The notes: generated from the sequence alone by a model not told the origin. DNA of 42,670 nt from Tieghemiomyces parasiticus (GCA_027575765.1 JANBPT010000346.1:1-42670), one strand, 5' to 3'. Counted from the stretch's first letter, positions 10,901 through 22,097 are shown. Made by a program: numbers and translations.

Positions 10901-13561
10901 CTCGCTCAACTGTTCTCTCGTGACAACGCCGTCACCGCCTTTGAGCTCCTCGAGAGCAATCTGGTACCAACCCTAGAGCACCGCCTGGCCACTCGTGTCG
11001 ACCTGGCCCACGCGCTCTGGACCCCATCGGCGACTGCGATTGAGCCGCCCGTAGCCCACCTGATCCGCTGCCTCCACAGTGTCCTCAGCCGCCAGGAGAA
11101 TCTTGCCGTAGAGGTCGCCCCGACCACTGGGGGTGAGGGAAGTGGCGGTCGTCAACCGGCATCCCTTCTGACCAAACAGCTGCGCCTCCGCCTGGTTCCC
11201 GCGGATAATGAGCCGGCAGCCCTGCCGGACCACCCCATGGGCCTGCCAGGTCAGTTCGTGGTGTCCGTCCACGCCATTGTCTCGTTCGACACCCTGGCCG
11301 ACTACCTACGCCCTCGCCTAGCCGCTTCTGGTAACACCACCACCGCTGCCCTCACCTTAGCCTCCTTCCAACAGAGCCTGAGGGATCTGGAGGTAACCGC
11401 CAGTCAGTTTAGCCGCCGACGTGGAGAACCTGATGACGCCGAGAGCCGCACCTCAGCCCTGACCCAGGCCCTGGCCGCCTTTGCCCAATCGAATGGTATC
11501 CAGCTGCCTTTAAACGGGGCCACTGGAGGCCTCGAGGCGGCGGCGGCGGAGGCCACTCGACAGACTGCTGAGGACGGAGAAGAGGAGGGGGTGGAGGAAG
11601 CCTCCGCGGAGATTCAGGCTCCGGACTCCACGCGTACTACGCCACGCCGGCCCGAGCCCGGCCAGCAGCCCCGTTCGTCTCAGCGAATGCGTTCGGCCCC
11701 GCCCACGTCAACGACGTCGGCGGCGACAGGCAACCGTGGGTCTCACGTACCACCTCCAACAGGGGACTTCCGACTCCAGTTTGAGTTTGACGGTCACCCC
11801 GTGGCCAACAGGGATACCATCTACAGCGCCCTACACGCTCGAATGCGCGACGGCCCGTGCCCACCATCTTACCACCCACATCACCCGGCCAATCCCTGGA
11901 GCACCGGCTACACTATCAAGTACCGCCGCGTGCCTGTTGAGGCGGGCGAGGGCGATTTTTTAACCCACACTGATGACACCGATGATGCAACTAAGGATGA
12001 CGGGGGGCTGGTCGCCTGCACCGATACGCTGGTTCCTGGGTGCGGCGCCCTGCTCCGCTTACTGGCCACTCTAGCCCAGTGCAATGCTCACCTCGCGGCC
12101 GATTCGACCCTGCTCCGCCCATTACCGGCTGCCGCCTTCCACAACGCCAAGCTGATCGCCAAGCTCGGACGGCAACTCGATGAGCCCCTCGTGGTTGTCA
12201 GCCGTTGCCTGCCTGCCTGGGCCCCATTCCTCATGCGACAGTACCCCTTCCTGTTTCCGTTCGACCTGCGCTTCGCCTACCTGCAGTATACCGCCTTTGG
12301 ATATTCGCGCTCGATCGCGCGGTGGCAGGCCCTCCACGCTGGCCCCGGTGGCCAGGGCAACCAGGTCACTGGTGGTGGCGGTGCCGCAGCTGCCAATGCC
12401 GCCGCCAATTCCTTGGGCCGGCTGCAGCGTCAGAAGGTGCGTATCGCCCGCCACAAGATGCTCGCATCGGCCGCCAAGGTGATGGAGCTGTACGGCAGTT
12501 CGGCCTCGGCCCTTGAGATTGAGTACTTTGACGAGGTGGGAACCGGGCTGGGTCCCACCCTCGAATTTTACGCTACGGTATCCAAGGAACTTTGCCGGCG
12601 GCGGCTTGCACTGTGGCGCGACGAGTCAGCGGGTATCGCCACACCTGGTGATGATGATGTCACGGAAACCGATGGGTTTGTGGGGATCGCTGCTGCCGGG
12701 GGGTTGTTCCCACGACCTTACATGGCTAACGACCTCCCAGAGGAAGTGGGTCAGTGGTTCGAGTTTGCGGGCCAGTTTGTGGCCAAGGCCCTACTGGACT
12801 CGCGTCTGGTTGACCTACCTCTGCATCCGGCCTTCCTGGACCTGGTCCTCGAGCGCGCCCGGCCACCTTCCCTCACGGAACTGCGGCGCGTCGACCCGGG
12901 CCTGGCCCAGTCTTTGGCCAGCCTCAAGGCTGAGGATCTACCCGACCTAGCCCTTGACTTTACGTTACCAGGCTACCCAGCCGTGACGAATCAGACCAAC
13001 GCGGCGGGTGAGCCGGCCGACATCACCGCGGACAACCTTGAAGCTTACGTGACCTGGGTTACGACCACGACCCTCCGCGATGGCGTCGGGGCCCAGGCGG
13101 CGCGATTCCGCCAGGGATTCGCCAAGGTGTTCCCCGTGAAGCGCCTGGCCTGTTTTACCGGAGGGGAACTGAGCGACCTGCTGGGCGGGGCGGCGGAGGA
13201 TTGGAACCTCACCACCCTCCAGGCCAATGTGAAGGTCGACCACGGGTACTGCCTCACAAGCCCCACGGTCCAAAACCTTCTCCAAGTCATGCACGAGCTG
13301 TCGCCTGCGGACCGCCGCGCGTTCCTCAAGTTCATCACGGGGAGCCCCAAGCTCCCGATCGGCGGGTTCAAAGCCCTCGCCCCACGCCTCACGGTCGTCT
13401 GCAAACCCTGCGAGGCCCCGCTCACTTCGGACGATTACCTGCCGTCCGTCATGACCTGCGTCAACTTCCTCAAACTGCCCAACTATTCGACCAAGGAGGT
13501 ACTGCGCGAGCGGTTGGTGAAGGCCATGTACGAAGGTCAGGGCGCGTTCCACTTGTCTTAG
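7961..13561 (+). CDS. UFD4: UFD4/TRIP12-type HECT E3 ubiquitin ligase
   Basis: A single 1866-residue exon. In yeast, Ufd4 attaches ubiquitin (notably Lys29-linked) to N-terminal ubiquitin-fusion substrates and works with Ubr1 in N-degron degradation; human TRIP12 is the counterpart. Visible layout: a basic nuclear-localisation-like cluster RKRRR near residue 20; Pro-rich and acidic low-complexity sequence to about 275; armadillo-like helical repeats from about 290 to 600 (VMLLACRCLFNLIEALP, LAEQALSTLEKIS); a long middle region; and a C-terminal HECT domain from about residue 1500. The HECT end is diagnostic: LPIGGFKALAPRLTVV, then PSVMTCVNFLKLPNY with the catalytic cysteine at residue 1833, and the final FHLS. 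The ATG follows a pyrimidine-rich leader. The length is near that of TRIP12 and longer than yeast Ufd4. The S8 protease gene converges 659 bp downstream. Family assignment is firm; nuclear location is inferred. Confidence 0.96.
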   Translation: MPQGKAGKRPVSSASRSTRKRRRTASKTPPISDTASPPDTADPHAGSSATSSTMNPEDKVRAARADRKRTKRRPGPPAPPPPQAPVSTEIDHPPQGPRPSTDEPTASPEIVEVDAGPSPGRLAPLGAAGLLLDDSLNPPVFSDPSESDLFDHPPPTLGPNDGEASDGWVDMDEAGASALLTSDLAGDEGEEFSFTEHRHPARRHRHYRHAHGGSGSDGSDTSSDSEDDAIHLEDEELSDEDVDSEHDGDHSASDGHGPNRSHADEDEDERVAGLHLFGRHGAYSLGGGAAHLLSHLGFPGNGGQYRQLLTALRNRDDPTAQLMALQELSELLSMATEESLAGQFNQDAFVKELVRLLKGTDDQGLTADSGAASADQYANEYERMLATMYGAEGAAVAPNPNVMLLACRCLFNLIEALPAASGAVAAYGAIPALCAKLMDIEYIDLAEQALSTLEKISQDFPVPVVREGGLAAVLNYIDFFPLHVQRTAITTAANCAGRIPNDQFAQVREVLPTVERLLAYSDQRVVEQACLCLFRLVRGVRRDRVRLEELFGGASLLDTLLGFIRRRAPHHADAGTHAVAVGDATFSRVLQTVGLLARGSDRLAGTLLTQGAVVTVCRLLGGPDAEGTEEAKPADTLATERLSPDQLCDLLNLAAELLPPLPIGPVPHANDEAEASPVTEGGTTTISEQPGRALTPASLASSGHFTRTVPTDRLALFRDHPALLEEFGRCCLPVLQPLFVAVVHTDVRRRVVVLLLKVLHLMTPAQIERWTAPLPLAPFAAHLLSSAAAPAFPGVAALHLVDTLTTKCPSQYAAQFRREGVVHRLQEMTELAQADGWTDGSEIESTHEDAAVDTGVSRPAAPANDVSPLEGYGALEYVLLPSLASLTLRNLLVTTPPASDEVAVLPTTNAGPQAGSPNDPNRLYVLRLARWVRARLTHLDALFAGDAAQAPGADALDRLRSVASRLQAEDPVEHTGALADLAQLFSRDNAVTAFELLESNLVPTLEHRLATRVDLAHALWTPSATAIEPPVAHLIRCLHSVLSRQENLAVEVAPTTGGEGSGGRQPASLLTKQLRLRLVPADNEPAALPDHPMGLPGQFVVSVHAIVSFDTLADYLRPRLAASGNTTTAALTLASFQQSLRDLEVTASQFSRRRGEPDDAESRTSALTQALAAFAQSNGIQLPLNGATGGLEAAAAEATRQTAEDGEEEGVEEASAEIQAPDSTRTTPRRPEPGQQPRSSQRMRSAPPTSTTSAATGNRGSHVPPPTGDFRLQFEFDGHPVANRDTIYSALHARMRDGPCPPSYHPHHPANPWSTGYTIKYRRVPVEAGEGDFLTHTDDTDDATKDDGGLVACTDTLVPGCGALLRLLATLAQCNAHLAADSTLLRPLPAAAFHNAKLIAKLGRQLDEPLVVVSRCLPAWAPFLMRQYPFLFPFDLRFAYLQYTAFGYSRSIARWQALHAGPGGQGNQVTGGGGAAAANAAANSLGRLQRQKVRIARHKMLASAAKVMELYGSSASALEIEYFDEVGTGLGPTLEFYATVSKELCRRRLALWRDESAGIATPGDDDVTETDGFVGIAAAGGLFPRPYMANDLPEEVGQWFEFAGQFVAKALLDSRLVDLPLHPAFLDLVLERARPPSLTELRRVDPGLAQSLASLKAEDLPDLALDFTLPGYPAVTNQTNAAGEPADITADNLEAYVTWVTTTTLRDGVGAQAARFRQGFAKVFPVKRLACFTGGELSDLLGGAAEDWNLTTLQANVKVDHGYCLTSPTVQNLLQVMHELSPADRRAFLKFITGSPKLPIGGFKALAPRLTVVCKPCEAPLTSDDYLPSVMTCVNFLKLPNYSTKEVLRERLVKAMYEGQGAFHLS

Positions 13562-14220
13562 ACTAGCCCTAGCCCTTCCTCCTGCCCCCCCCCACCCAAC
13601 GCCCACGTGTTGCCGCTAATACTTCCGCTAACCTTCCTTACCGACCTCCGCCTCGTTCCCCGTTTTGTACCATGCCACCCCCACCCGACACCGTTTCTTT
13701 TCCGCTGCTTACTTACCTTCGAATATCCGCCATTCCGATACAATGTGTTCAATTTATTTTTATTTTCCTCCTCTTTTAACCGATGATCATCCCAATGAAG
13801 CACTGTTTCTCATTGATAGGCCTCGCCCGTCGGCAAGTCTCAAAGCAGCGCGAGTATAATCACAACGGTAGATAGCCTAAACCAGACCCGAAGGACGCCT
13901 GCCTGCCGTTCATTTTCGGAGGTATCCCTTTTCTGAAGATTGGGGGGGTAGTCAACCAGATATACACCATCTACGCCGAAACTCTATAGCCGAAGCATTG
14001 CGAATGCCACCAGTGGAAAGGACATCGTAGCCCAAGGTTCCGCTCTAAAATGCTTAAGGTATTATTATAAGCGAGAGCCTGGGAAGAAGTGGTGAACTCT
14101 CCCCCCCCAAGAAAAAAAATAGTAACAATAATAAAAATAATAAATGGAGGATAGGGTCTGGGTGAGGGTAACAATCCAGCCGTTCACTATGTGTGGATCA
14201 CCCACAACTCATCCAAAACG
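13562..14220. other. Convergent intergenic: facing 3' ends
   Basis: This spacer holds the 3' untranslated regions of UFD4 (plus) and the S8 protease (minus). T-rich sequence at about 13750-13780 on the plus strand and an A-rich tract at about 14107-14145 (T-rich on the minus strand) are plausible 3'-end processing signals for the two genes. No other gene is seen. Confidence 0.6.
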
Positions 14221-17118
14221 CTAGGACGCAGCCGGAACGGCCACCGTGGCACCCGGTCGGATGGAGAACACCGGAGAGGTATAGATGTAGCTGTCGTTAC
14301 TCTGAATGGAAGGGTTCCCGAAGGGCTTAACAAAGTAGAACCGTAGGGTGTAGTTGCCGCTGGGGGCGGCCATGAGCTGGTTAGGGCTGGACTGGACATA
14401 GAAACGGCCGTCCCAGGAGTAGGTAGAGTAGACGTTGCCGGTGGAATCAATGTTGCGTTCGAGGTAGTAGGCCTCACCGCCAGTCGCGGTGCCCATCATG
14501 TGGGTGGACCCGCCGGTAGCGTTGACCACCTTGACGGCGATGCGACGGAGAGGGTGTTCGATACGGTAGGCGAGGGTGGGTCGGTCCACCCCTACCAGGG
14601 TGTAAGTGTGGGGGTCGGTATGGGTGGCGAATCCGCCCGTGGCGCCCAAGACGGTCTCGCCCGGGAGGTTGGTAGACGCGTTTGCCAGGGTCGTCGGAAG
14701 CCCCCCGCTGGGCGACGAGAGGATGGGGAGCTGGTAGTAACTGCCCTTGAGCCCAAGATACGGAATGGTGTAATTGATGGGTTGGTGGTTGAAGCCGACC
14801 TGGGCGGTGGCCAGATTAAGGAATCCGCTGTAGATCCAGAACTGGGAATCAGCCAGAGCCGCGGGTTGGCGGATGGTAATGGCGATGTTACGGGTGGCCT
14901 GCGCTCGGAGGGTGAAGCTCTGGGCGGTGATGGTGACGGAGGCCGCGGCGGTGTCGAGCCGGGGGCTGTTCATCCAGGTCCCGCTAGAGTCGTAGGTGGT
15001 GGCGGAGAGGGCCGGCCGGTGGGTCAGCTCAACGCTGACGGCGGTCTTGCCCGAGTTACGGATCACCAGATTAACGGTACGCTGGCCGTTGGAAAACTTG
15101 CCGCGCAGGGTATCGTTGAGGGCGAAGGACACGTCATGGTTGGCGACGGCGCCCACATAGGCGTTGTAGGCGTTGAGGTTCCCACTGCCCTGATGGGCCA
15201 CCGAGTCGAGGGACTGGCCCGTAGCCAGGTCTGTCAGCGGCACCGCGGTCATCAGCACACGGTTGTACAGGTTGGTGGCGTCAAATTTGAACTTTTGGGC
15301 TTCGACCAGGAGGGCCATCACGCCAGCCACATAGGGGGAAGCCGCGGAGGTACCGGACTCCACGGCGTAGCTCCCCTTGGCTACCGGGTAAGTTGAATAG
15401 ATTAGGGAGCCGTAGGCACTCACGTCCGGTTTGATCTCGAGTTCGTTGCCGGGGCCCCAGGTACTGAACATGGAGACGCGATCGTGTTGGGCGTACGGAA
15501 ACACAACCCAGTCGAGATTCGCCGAGGCAGTGACGCTACCGTCGGCGGCGTTCTGGAGGGCGGTGGTGAGAGCGTGGCCGTCGGTCAGGGTGACGAGGAC
15601 GGTCGGGAGATTCACTTCCGTGTCGAAGGTGAGACCACCGTCGATGATGTCGGAGGTGGCAATCACGGCGAGGGCGGTGGCACCGGCCTCCAGGGCCATA
15701 CGTGCCTTCTGCGAGAAGGCGCAGCCGCCGCGGTGAATCACGAATAAACTGTGTTGCGGATAGGCGTTGGCTGGGTACGGGTTACAGCCGAGGTTCGAGG
15801 AAGCCGAGTCGACGGCCAGCACGGCCGGGGCATCCTTGAAAGCAAAGGGACGTACCCCCTCCTGCGGTGGCGAGTGGCCGATCCGCCGGCTGGGCAGGGT
15901 ACTGAGGGTGAAGTACTGGCTGTAGAAATATGGCGGGGTGGCCGATCCTACGGCAGTGACCCCATGCCCCGTGCTAGGGGCAGCAGGGGCCCATAGGGTA
16001 TCTTGCCCATCATTGCCGACGGCCGCCACGACGACAATGTTGCGCTCGGTCAGGATCTGGGCCATCACGGCCTCGGGAGACTCCTGCCAACCTCCAGGCC
16101 GACCGTAGGATAGGTTGACCACGTGCATGCCGTCCTTGAGGGCCTGCTGCATGGCCAGAATAAGGGCCGCCGAAGTGGTAGCGCCCTTGGCGGGACAGGA
16201 CGAGACCTTGTAGATACCCAGGGTGGCCTCGGGCGCCACACCCTGAAAGACCCCATGGTTACCGGCAATGATGCCAGCCACGTGGGTACCGTGGCCCAGG
16301 CAACTGTCGGACGGGTCGGCGTCGGGTTGGATGGATTCCGCCGCACCCGTAAAGTTGTCACCGACCAAGTCGGTACCGTAGGCCACGCGGCACCCCGGGG
16401 TCTTGAAGCAGCGGCCGAAGGCCGGATGGTTGAAATCCAGGCCACTGTCGATGATGCCGATCTTGACGCCCTTACCCGAGATATTTAACAACTTGCGTAG
16501 TTGCGATACCCCAGTGAGGTTGTGCAGGATATTCGGCAGAGGCGGGTTGTCGACGGGATAGCCGGTTGGGGTGGAGCTGGGCTCGTTAGTCGGTGTCTCC
16601 CCAGCGGTACCCGTAGTGGTAGGCTCCATGAGGGGCACACTATAGCTGTACACCGAATCGAGGCGGCCGTGTGCCCGACCCGGTTTGATCTTCTTTGCGT
16701 GGTTAGGTTTGGGTGTCTGGCAATTCCACTTTCCATGGTCTTTACGGTAGTGCGGGCCGTCCAGGCAGTCGGTATGTTCAAAGTAGGATGGGTAGAGAAG
16801 CATGTTAGGCCAGATGGTGCCGACGGTGGATAGGTCCGCTACGGCGACAGCGGCTTCTTCGCTAATCTTTATCACGATACCGTTAAACTGAGGCAGGTAC
16901 GGGGTTTGGATCACATACGTGGGATCCAGTTTCCTCAGGTTTTTGTAGAACTTGTCCAGCCCGGGCTCGGTATCCTTGAAACGGACAATGTACGACTTGG
17001 ATACCAGGCTCGCCGCCCCGGACTGGAGGATGTCAAGTGGCGGGTTCTGCATGGCACCTTGGCTGCCACAGCCCATGGCGACGAGAGCCGCCGCTATCCA
17101 GGATAATCGAAATACCAT
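14221..17118 (-). CDS. Secreted subtilisin-like serine protease (S8)
   Basis: A 965-residue single-exon protein. It starts at the ATG giving MVFRLSWIAAALVAMGCG, a good signal peptide; the frame upstream of it has no earlier ATG. Order of parts: signal peptide; I9-type propeptide beginning KSYIVRFKD; S8 catalytic domain with Asp224 (IGIIDSGLDFNHPAF), His279 (GHGTHVAGIIAG) and Ser591 (GTSAASPYVAG). A protease-associated (PA) insert at about 430-540 includes VIHRGGCAFSQKA, and a C-terminal Fn3-like region lies at about 650-960. This is the layout of the large fungal S8 proteases related to bacterial Vpr/C5a-peptidase types. The enzyme should cut extracellular proteins for nutrition or interaction with a host or prey. 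All three catalytic residues are present, so activity is expected. The gene faces UFD4 at its 3' end and has a 5-kb upstream spacer. Confidence 0.94.
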   Translation of the reverse strand: MVFRLSWIAAALVAMGCGSQGAMQNPPLDILQSGAASLVSKSYIVRFKDTEPGLDKFYKNLRKLDPTYVIQTPYLPQFNGIVIKISEEAAVAVADLSTVGTIWPNMLLYPSYFEHTDCLDGPHYRKDHGKWNCQTPKPNHAKKIKPGRAHGRLDSVYSYSVPLMEPTTTGTAGETPTNEPSSTPTGYPVDNPPLPNILHNLTGVSQLRKLLNISGKGVKIGIIDSGLDFNHPAFGRCFKTPGCRVAYGTDLVGDNFTGAAESIQPDADPSDSCLGHGTHVAGIIAGNHGVFQGVAPEATLGIYKVSSCPAKGATTSAALILAMQQALKDGMHVVNLSYGRPGGWQESPEAVMAQILTERNIVVVAAVGNDGQDTLWAPAAPSTGHGVTAVGSATPPYFYSQYFTLSTLPSRRIGHSPPQEGVRPFAFKDAPAVLAVDSASSNLGCNPYPANAYPQHSLFVIHRGGCAFSQKARMALEAGATALAVIATSDIIDGGLTFDTEVNLPTVLVTLTDGHALTTALQNAADGSVTASANLDWVVFPYAQHDRVSMFSTWGPGNELEIKPDVSAYGSLIYSTYPVAKGSYAVESGTSAASPYVAGVMALLVEAQKFKFDATNLYNRVLMTAVPLTDLATGQSLDSVAHQGSGNLNAYNAYVGAVANHDVSFALNDTLRGKFSNGQRTVNLVIRNSGKTAVSVELTHRPALSATTYDSSGTWMNSPRLDTAAASVTITAQSFTLRAQATRNIAITIRQPAALADSQFWIYSGFLNLATAQVGFNHQPINYTIPYLGLKGSYYQLPILSSPSGGLPTTLANASTNLPGETVLGATGGFATHTDPHTYTLVGVDRPTLAYRIEHPLRRIAVKVVNATGGSTHMMGTATGGEAYYLERNIDSTGNVYSTYSWDGRFYVQSSPNQLMAAPSGNYTLRFYFVKPFGNPSIQSNDSYIYTSPVFSIRPGATVAVPAAS

Positions 17119-18382
17119 GGTTATTGAAGTTGGTGACCGAAAATACAAAAATGAAATCAGAAAACGAAGGGCATAAACTAAAGGGGGCGGTCGACCGGGT
17201 GTGAACTGGCCTCAAGGGACATAAAATAGATTAAAGACTGGGAAAAGCCACTAGGAAGGTGATAAGTAAGGCAGACAGACGAGCGATACTAAAATTGATT
17301 ACACGTTAGTCGCCCGCAATAAGGCTAAGGCCACCCTGGAGATTAAGATAAGCAAACGTTGTGGCACATTAGGGAGAGGGAAGGGTCATACAGTGGGCTC
17401 ACAGGTATGCAGGGATTGCAAACCAGTGGCGGGAGAGGGGGGTGCATAAAATATCGGAAATATAAAAAGAAAATTCAGGTGGCACGTTGTAATGTAGAAT
17501 AAAAGACGATATGGGGGATTAGATAGAAGGCTAGGTAATGATTAAAGAGATTAAAAATGGACCTGTAGGATGAGCTCCACTAAGGTTACCATTATTTAAA
17601 CGAAATAGGTACGGAAAATGACCGAGGGAGACCGTATAAAAAGGGTACGGATAAGAAAACAGCCAGGCATTGGGGAGCGACGGCGAGCGCGGTATATATT
17701 TATATAGGACATCTTCTTAACTTCTCTAATATGCACCCATCCCCCCTGGCTGTACATCCTCGAATATAGACGGAAAGATCCGACGCACCGCGGTGTGCCA
17801 AGGTGAATACATCAACAGTCGGTAGGATGGACAGAAGCGTCCTAATTCGCTCGCTTTAACGGAGCAATGTGATGAAAGTTCCCACTGAAGCAAAATGGTA
17901 GATGGGACTGATGGAGAGGAAAGGCGGAGGTTGTAAATCGAGGGGCCAGGCGGGAGGCTAGATGGGACTAGGGTGCGGCTCGCGGTGACTGACCAGTCCG
18001 GCGTGCCCAAAGTGGAAGGTTGAAAATCGCCGTGGCCTGACGAGCGGCCGAGCTGATACGGAGAGGATGAGGCGGGGGGAGGAAGGGAGAGGCCTGGTTC
18101 AGGGCGCTAGTGGAAGTGGGAACCTCGGGCCACTGACAAGGGTACGCAACTGGTCAAGTGGGTAGGAAGCACATGGTGGGAGATGGAGTGGCGTGTGGCC
18201 GGGGTGAGTTCACTTATCCGGACGACCTGGTTGGGCCTTGACTTCGTCGTCCCAACAGAATTCTGGTTCCACCCTTGAGTTAATATCTACACTTTTCCCC
18301 GCCTGGCCTTCCCAATTCTTGATAGCCCGTGCGTTCATAAGGGTGTACCTATACTAGACTGACCTTGACGTTTGTAGCAAAC

Positions 18383-18400
18383 GCGGCTAATACTAGCCGC
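18383..18400. repeat. Short perfect hairpin
   Basis: Seven-base arms GCGGCTA and TAGCCGC are separated by a 4-base loop (ATAC). It lies in gene-free DNA with no adjacent T-run, so a role as a terminator or site is unsupported. Confidence 0.4.
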
Positions 18401-19171
18401 CGAGAGCGGATCTTACAGGCTGTGGAGTAACGAAAAAGAAAAGCCTAGCCGAGCTCGCAAGTACTCGGCCATTACAGGACTAGTCGCGTAATGGGCCGGT
18501 ATTCCTTCCCTTGAACTCGGAAGGGCGCTGCCACCTTTACGGCAGGGTAAGTCACCACGTACTACCCAAGCCAAGCGCCCAGGATCTTGTGTCGAAACAA
18601 GCCCCTGGGGGGGGACATTGCCGTTGGCAACGCACGCACTATAAACCGTCGTACTGGACTGGACCCTAATGGGGACAGTCTGAAATTGGCCTACCATCCA
18701 ACGTTCTCGATCTCCTTCCCCACCTCCCGTTCCCTTCTCATCTCTCCTGCACCCTCACAATTTTAGGTTCTGACTCCTCGATTAGGCATTGAAGTAGTAT
18801 GGAGAAACTGGAAGGCAGGGCTGATCAATCGAGAGGGGTAGAGACATCCACTGGTCAACCTTCCGGATTGGTAGCCCTCCATCCCTTCGCTCCCAGGCCG
18901 GTTTTCTATTTTTAAATAAAAGAAGAAAATCGAACATGCAAACAGGCGCCTTAATAGTGTCCTTGGGTGGGAGAGCGGAGGTAAATGGATGTTAAGCATA
19001 CTACCAATGAATCGGCCGAGGGGAAACGATGAGGCGTGCCTCTCCACCAGTAGTAAGGGTGTGGGTTTAGTTGGTTGCTTTACAATGAGTGCCGCTGGTG
19101 TCCTGAAAGTCACGTAGGTGAGCCTGTGTGGCAGCATGCCTTACGGATATGCGGCCCTATTTTTGTGTGTA

Positions 19172-19210
19172 AGGGACCGATAGCGCTATTGTTTAAGGCG
19201 GGCGGTCCCT
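19172..19210. repeat. Inverted repeat with inner palindrome
   Basis: Arms AGGGACCG (19172-19179) and CGGTCCCT (19203-19210) pair perfectly around a 23-base loop. The loop opens with the 10-base palindrome ATAGCGCTAT. The size is too small for a MITE. It may be a binding site, a relic or chance. Confidence 0.4.
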
Positions 19211-22097
19211 CTTTATTACAAAAAACTAGGTGCAGGTACACAAGCTAAGCAGCCCCACCCATACCGTATGTCACTTTATTTATTCGCCAGATTACCATCT
19301 ATGGATCTGCCAAGTTGCGCATCCTCTGAGTAGGGCCCTCTTTGGTTCCGCGTGCTCGCAACCCTTTAAGAAAAATCCCCAGTACCTGCGTAACCTGAGT
19401 TGCTCTTCATCACCTTCTTCTTCCGCCACCGTTCGGAAAGACTTACCATTACGGGGCTTCTGGCTTCCTTTTTTTGTATGGTTTTCCCTATACCATCAAT
19501 GGCACCACCTGGTGATAAGTGATTAGGCCATATCCTCAAGGTGAGCGGCCGGGAACGATGGAACATTGGCCATGGAATCCCAGTTTAAGTTTTTATGTAA
19601 TGGTCAATGCCAGAATCTAATGTAGTGCAGCCGGCTGCGTAAAGCTTATCAGTTCGCTGGCTCGAAATGTATGATGTTGATGGCATACCAACTGGGTGTG
19701 CTTCCCAGTGGACGAATTTCTCAGGTATTGTGGGCGCTGCAATACTTTTTTCTACTGCCAGCTCGGATAAAAACATTCGACGCCGTGACGACCAGGTAAG
19801 TTGATAATGAGTGGCTCTCTAACTGACACGCCAAGCATTAATTATCTGTATAATAGAAGGAATGCAAGGCTTACCTGCTTATAGGTGGCAATGGGGTAAC
19901 ACTTCAAGGCCTCCTAAACTGTGTCCCGCGCTAACTATCACACTCCTTGCCCCCATCCCCCAGCATTTCCCAGTCCTGTCAAGGCCCAGCGTGGATATAT
20001 TCTACATCCTGGTTGGTGCAAGGCTTGCCGATGCCTTGGCATTAGGACGACCAGGACCGTAAGCTAGGGGTCAGAACTGGACCGGTGCACGTGATCATTG
20101 GGCCTGGGCTGAACGGGCTGAGAACCGCGGCACCTCGTCCCTGCCCCGCCTGCAGCGACTATGCAAATGACCCATCGTCTACAGTATTTTGCAGAAGTGT
20201 TCGCATAGTACCCGATTTATTTTTGCGCATGCTGAGATGAAAATTTAGCGCTAACCACTTTCCAACTGTGCGTCTTGTGTGACGGGGTTGTTTGCACAGG
20301 CTGTAACCAGCCAGTGTGTGTCGCATTTTGCGCCAGAACCAGTGGATCCTGCGTTACGCTTGTTGCTGTTGATGTCGCTGACGCCAGGCCCTCAAGCTGC
20401 ACCGACAGGGTCAGGTAGATGCTACTTGCCATACTAGCCTAGGCCAATGCTGTTGATGGCAGGGCTGAAACCTGATGGGGGATATTATTCACGACTATTG
20501 ATGATAATTGTGGTCGGAATAATCGCCAACTTATGATCGCGGCCTCAACAGCGACCTCTCACCTGGATTCGAAACGATAGCGGTAAGCCGAGTCCGTCGA
20601 AGTCGCCTGCTTTATTTGATGCATAAGCCTACGATGAATCCTTGTTAGGATAGCATGCTCCGGTGTCCTCTCGTCTCCTTCATGCTGTGTTTTTCCCTGC
20701 TGCTTTTCCTATGATATATCCATCGCTGCTGCCACTTCGCATCAACGGTTGGAAGTAAAGGCTGGAGTGGATATATAGTATCTGTCCACAGGCCACCTCT
20801 ATAAACGACGGACTGCCTTATAACTCGCTACTTTTATATCGTATTCTCAACTCCCGTGGATTGCTACGCCATAGTCCTCTTGAGCCTCCGGGCTAATGGT
20901 GAGATTCCGGAGTGGTTCCAGTGTACAACATCCCAGGATGATGGCGGTGGTGGTCTGGTGCCTGCCAGGGCTGCAAAGTGCAAGGTCACTACTACTGCTG
21001 ACCAGAAGCCATGGGTGAAGTACCAGCACAAAGGCTGTTCCCCGCCAGGGCCATAAAGAACCGTCCGACCCTGCTATCGCCGGGCTAAAATGCAACAAAG
21101 TCAAGCTACTTGGGCCACTCTCCATGTGATGTAATGGAGGCGAGGCACCCTGAAGGCGAGTCGGCTGGGCAGAGAAGCCTCATCTAAGAAATGTAATGAA
21201 TAACTGCAGCCTGCTGTGAGACAACGTACTGATAGGCTTGACCTTTGGCCATTCTGCTAACGTTTCTCACTTTGCCGTATGTCCACCAATGCAAACGCAC
21301 ACGCAAACGACTCGGCTGATTAAACGTAAAAATTTGGCACCTCAAAACGCAAATTCACGGGATACACGCCGCAAAATACTACATACTGGCGGCGTGATAG
21401 CCATCATCGAATGACGCAAACTCGTCGGCAAATAATAGTAGTATACAGGTGGACTCCTTCTCCCCCCGCGCTGTACATCTGTTGTGCAGCCAGCCTGTTA
21501 GTAGTACAGACCCTGCTTCCCTGACATCAGCCATATCGAAAGCGTTGGCGGAGTGGGCGTGTCACGCGCATTGTTATTCTCCCCCATAGGGCGGCCAGGG
21601 CCCCATCGCCCTTGGTGCTTGGCACGGGGTTAGGCAGAGCTGACAGTGGAGAGAGAAGAGTCGGGGGTTCTATTGTTCCAGTACGCGTGTCGGCAGGGCC
21701 AAGCCAAGCTGCCGGAAAAGGAAGGTGGAGTGTAAGACTCACTGGCTGACGGCAGCCGGCCGCGGCGGAGGGGGCAGGCTGGTTGTGATGGAAGGGAGAG
21801 GGGTATGGCAGTACTTGTCATCGTTGGGCTCAGCCGCGTGTGGGAAGTTGTGCCGTGGGTCCTTCACGTCACTCCCGGAACCCCCCGCCTTCTCCCTCAG
21901 CCTTCTTACAAATCTCTCATCCTCGGTTTTTTTGTCGCCGACACCTTTGTCCGTACACATCATCGCTTTCCGCCGATTCCTTTGCCTCTCTCGACCACAG
22001 CTTCCTGTCATACATCGCGATCCTATTCAATTTCTGGTTGAACCTAGAATTCCATCTTTCTTGCCCCCCCCACCTTCCAACTTTTTATCCCCATACC

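Larger units (their letters stand above)
17119..22097. other. 5.0-kb spacer between divergent genes
   Basis: Upstream DNA of both the S8 protease (minus) and the penta-EF gene (plus). No open frame resembles a known protein and no tRNA cloverleaf was found. It contains two small perfect inverted repeats (separate entries) and a TA-rich patch at about 17692-17706. The last 200 bases before 22098 are pyrimidine-rich on the plus strand and are likely the penta-EF promoter and leader. Confidence 0.55.

Noticed and set aside
14500..15396. 298-codon plus-strand open frame
   Set aside because: It lies antisense to the S8 protease, is Gly/Val-rich without motifs, and is explained by the GC-rich third positions of the real gene.
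20540..20600. TGGATTCGAAACG, similar to a tRNA T-loop on the minus strand
   Set aside because: No matching acceptor, D or anticodon stems could be drawn around it.
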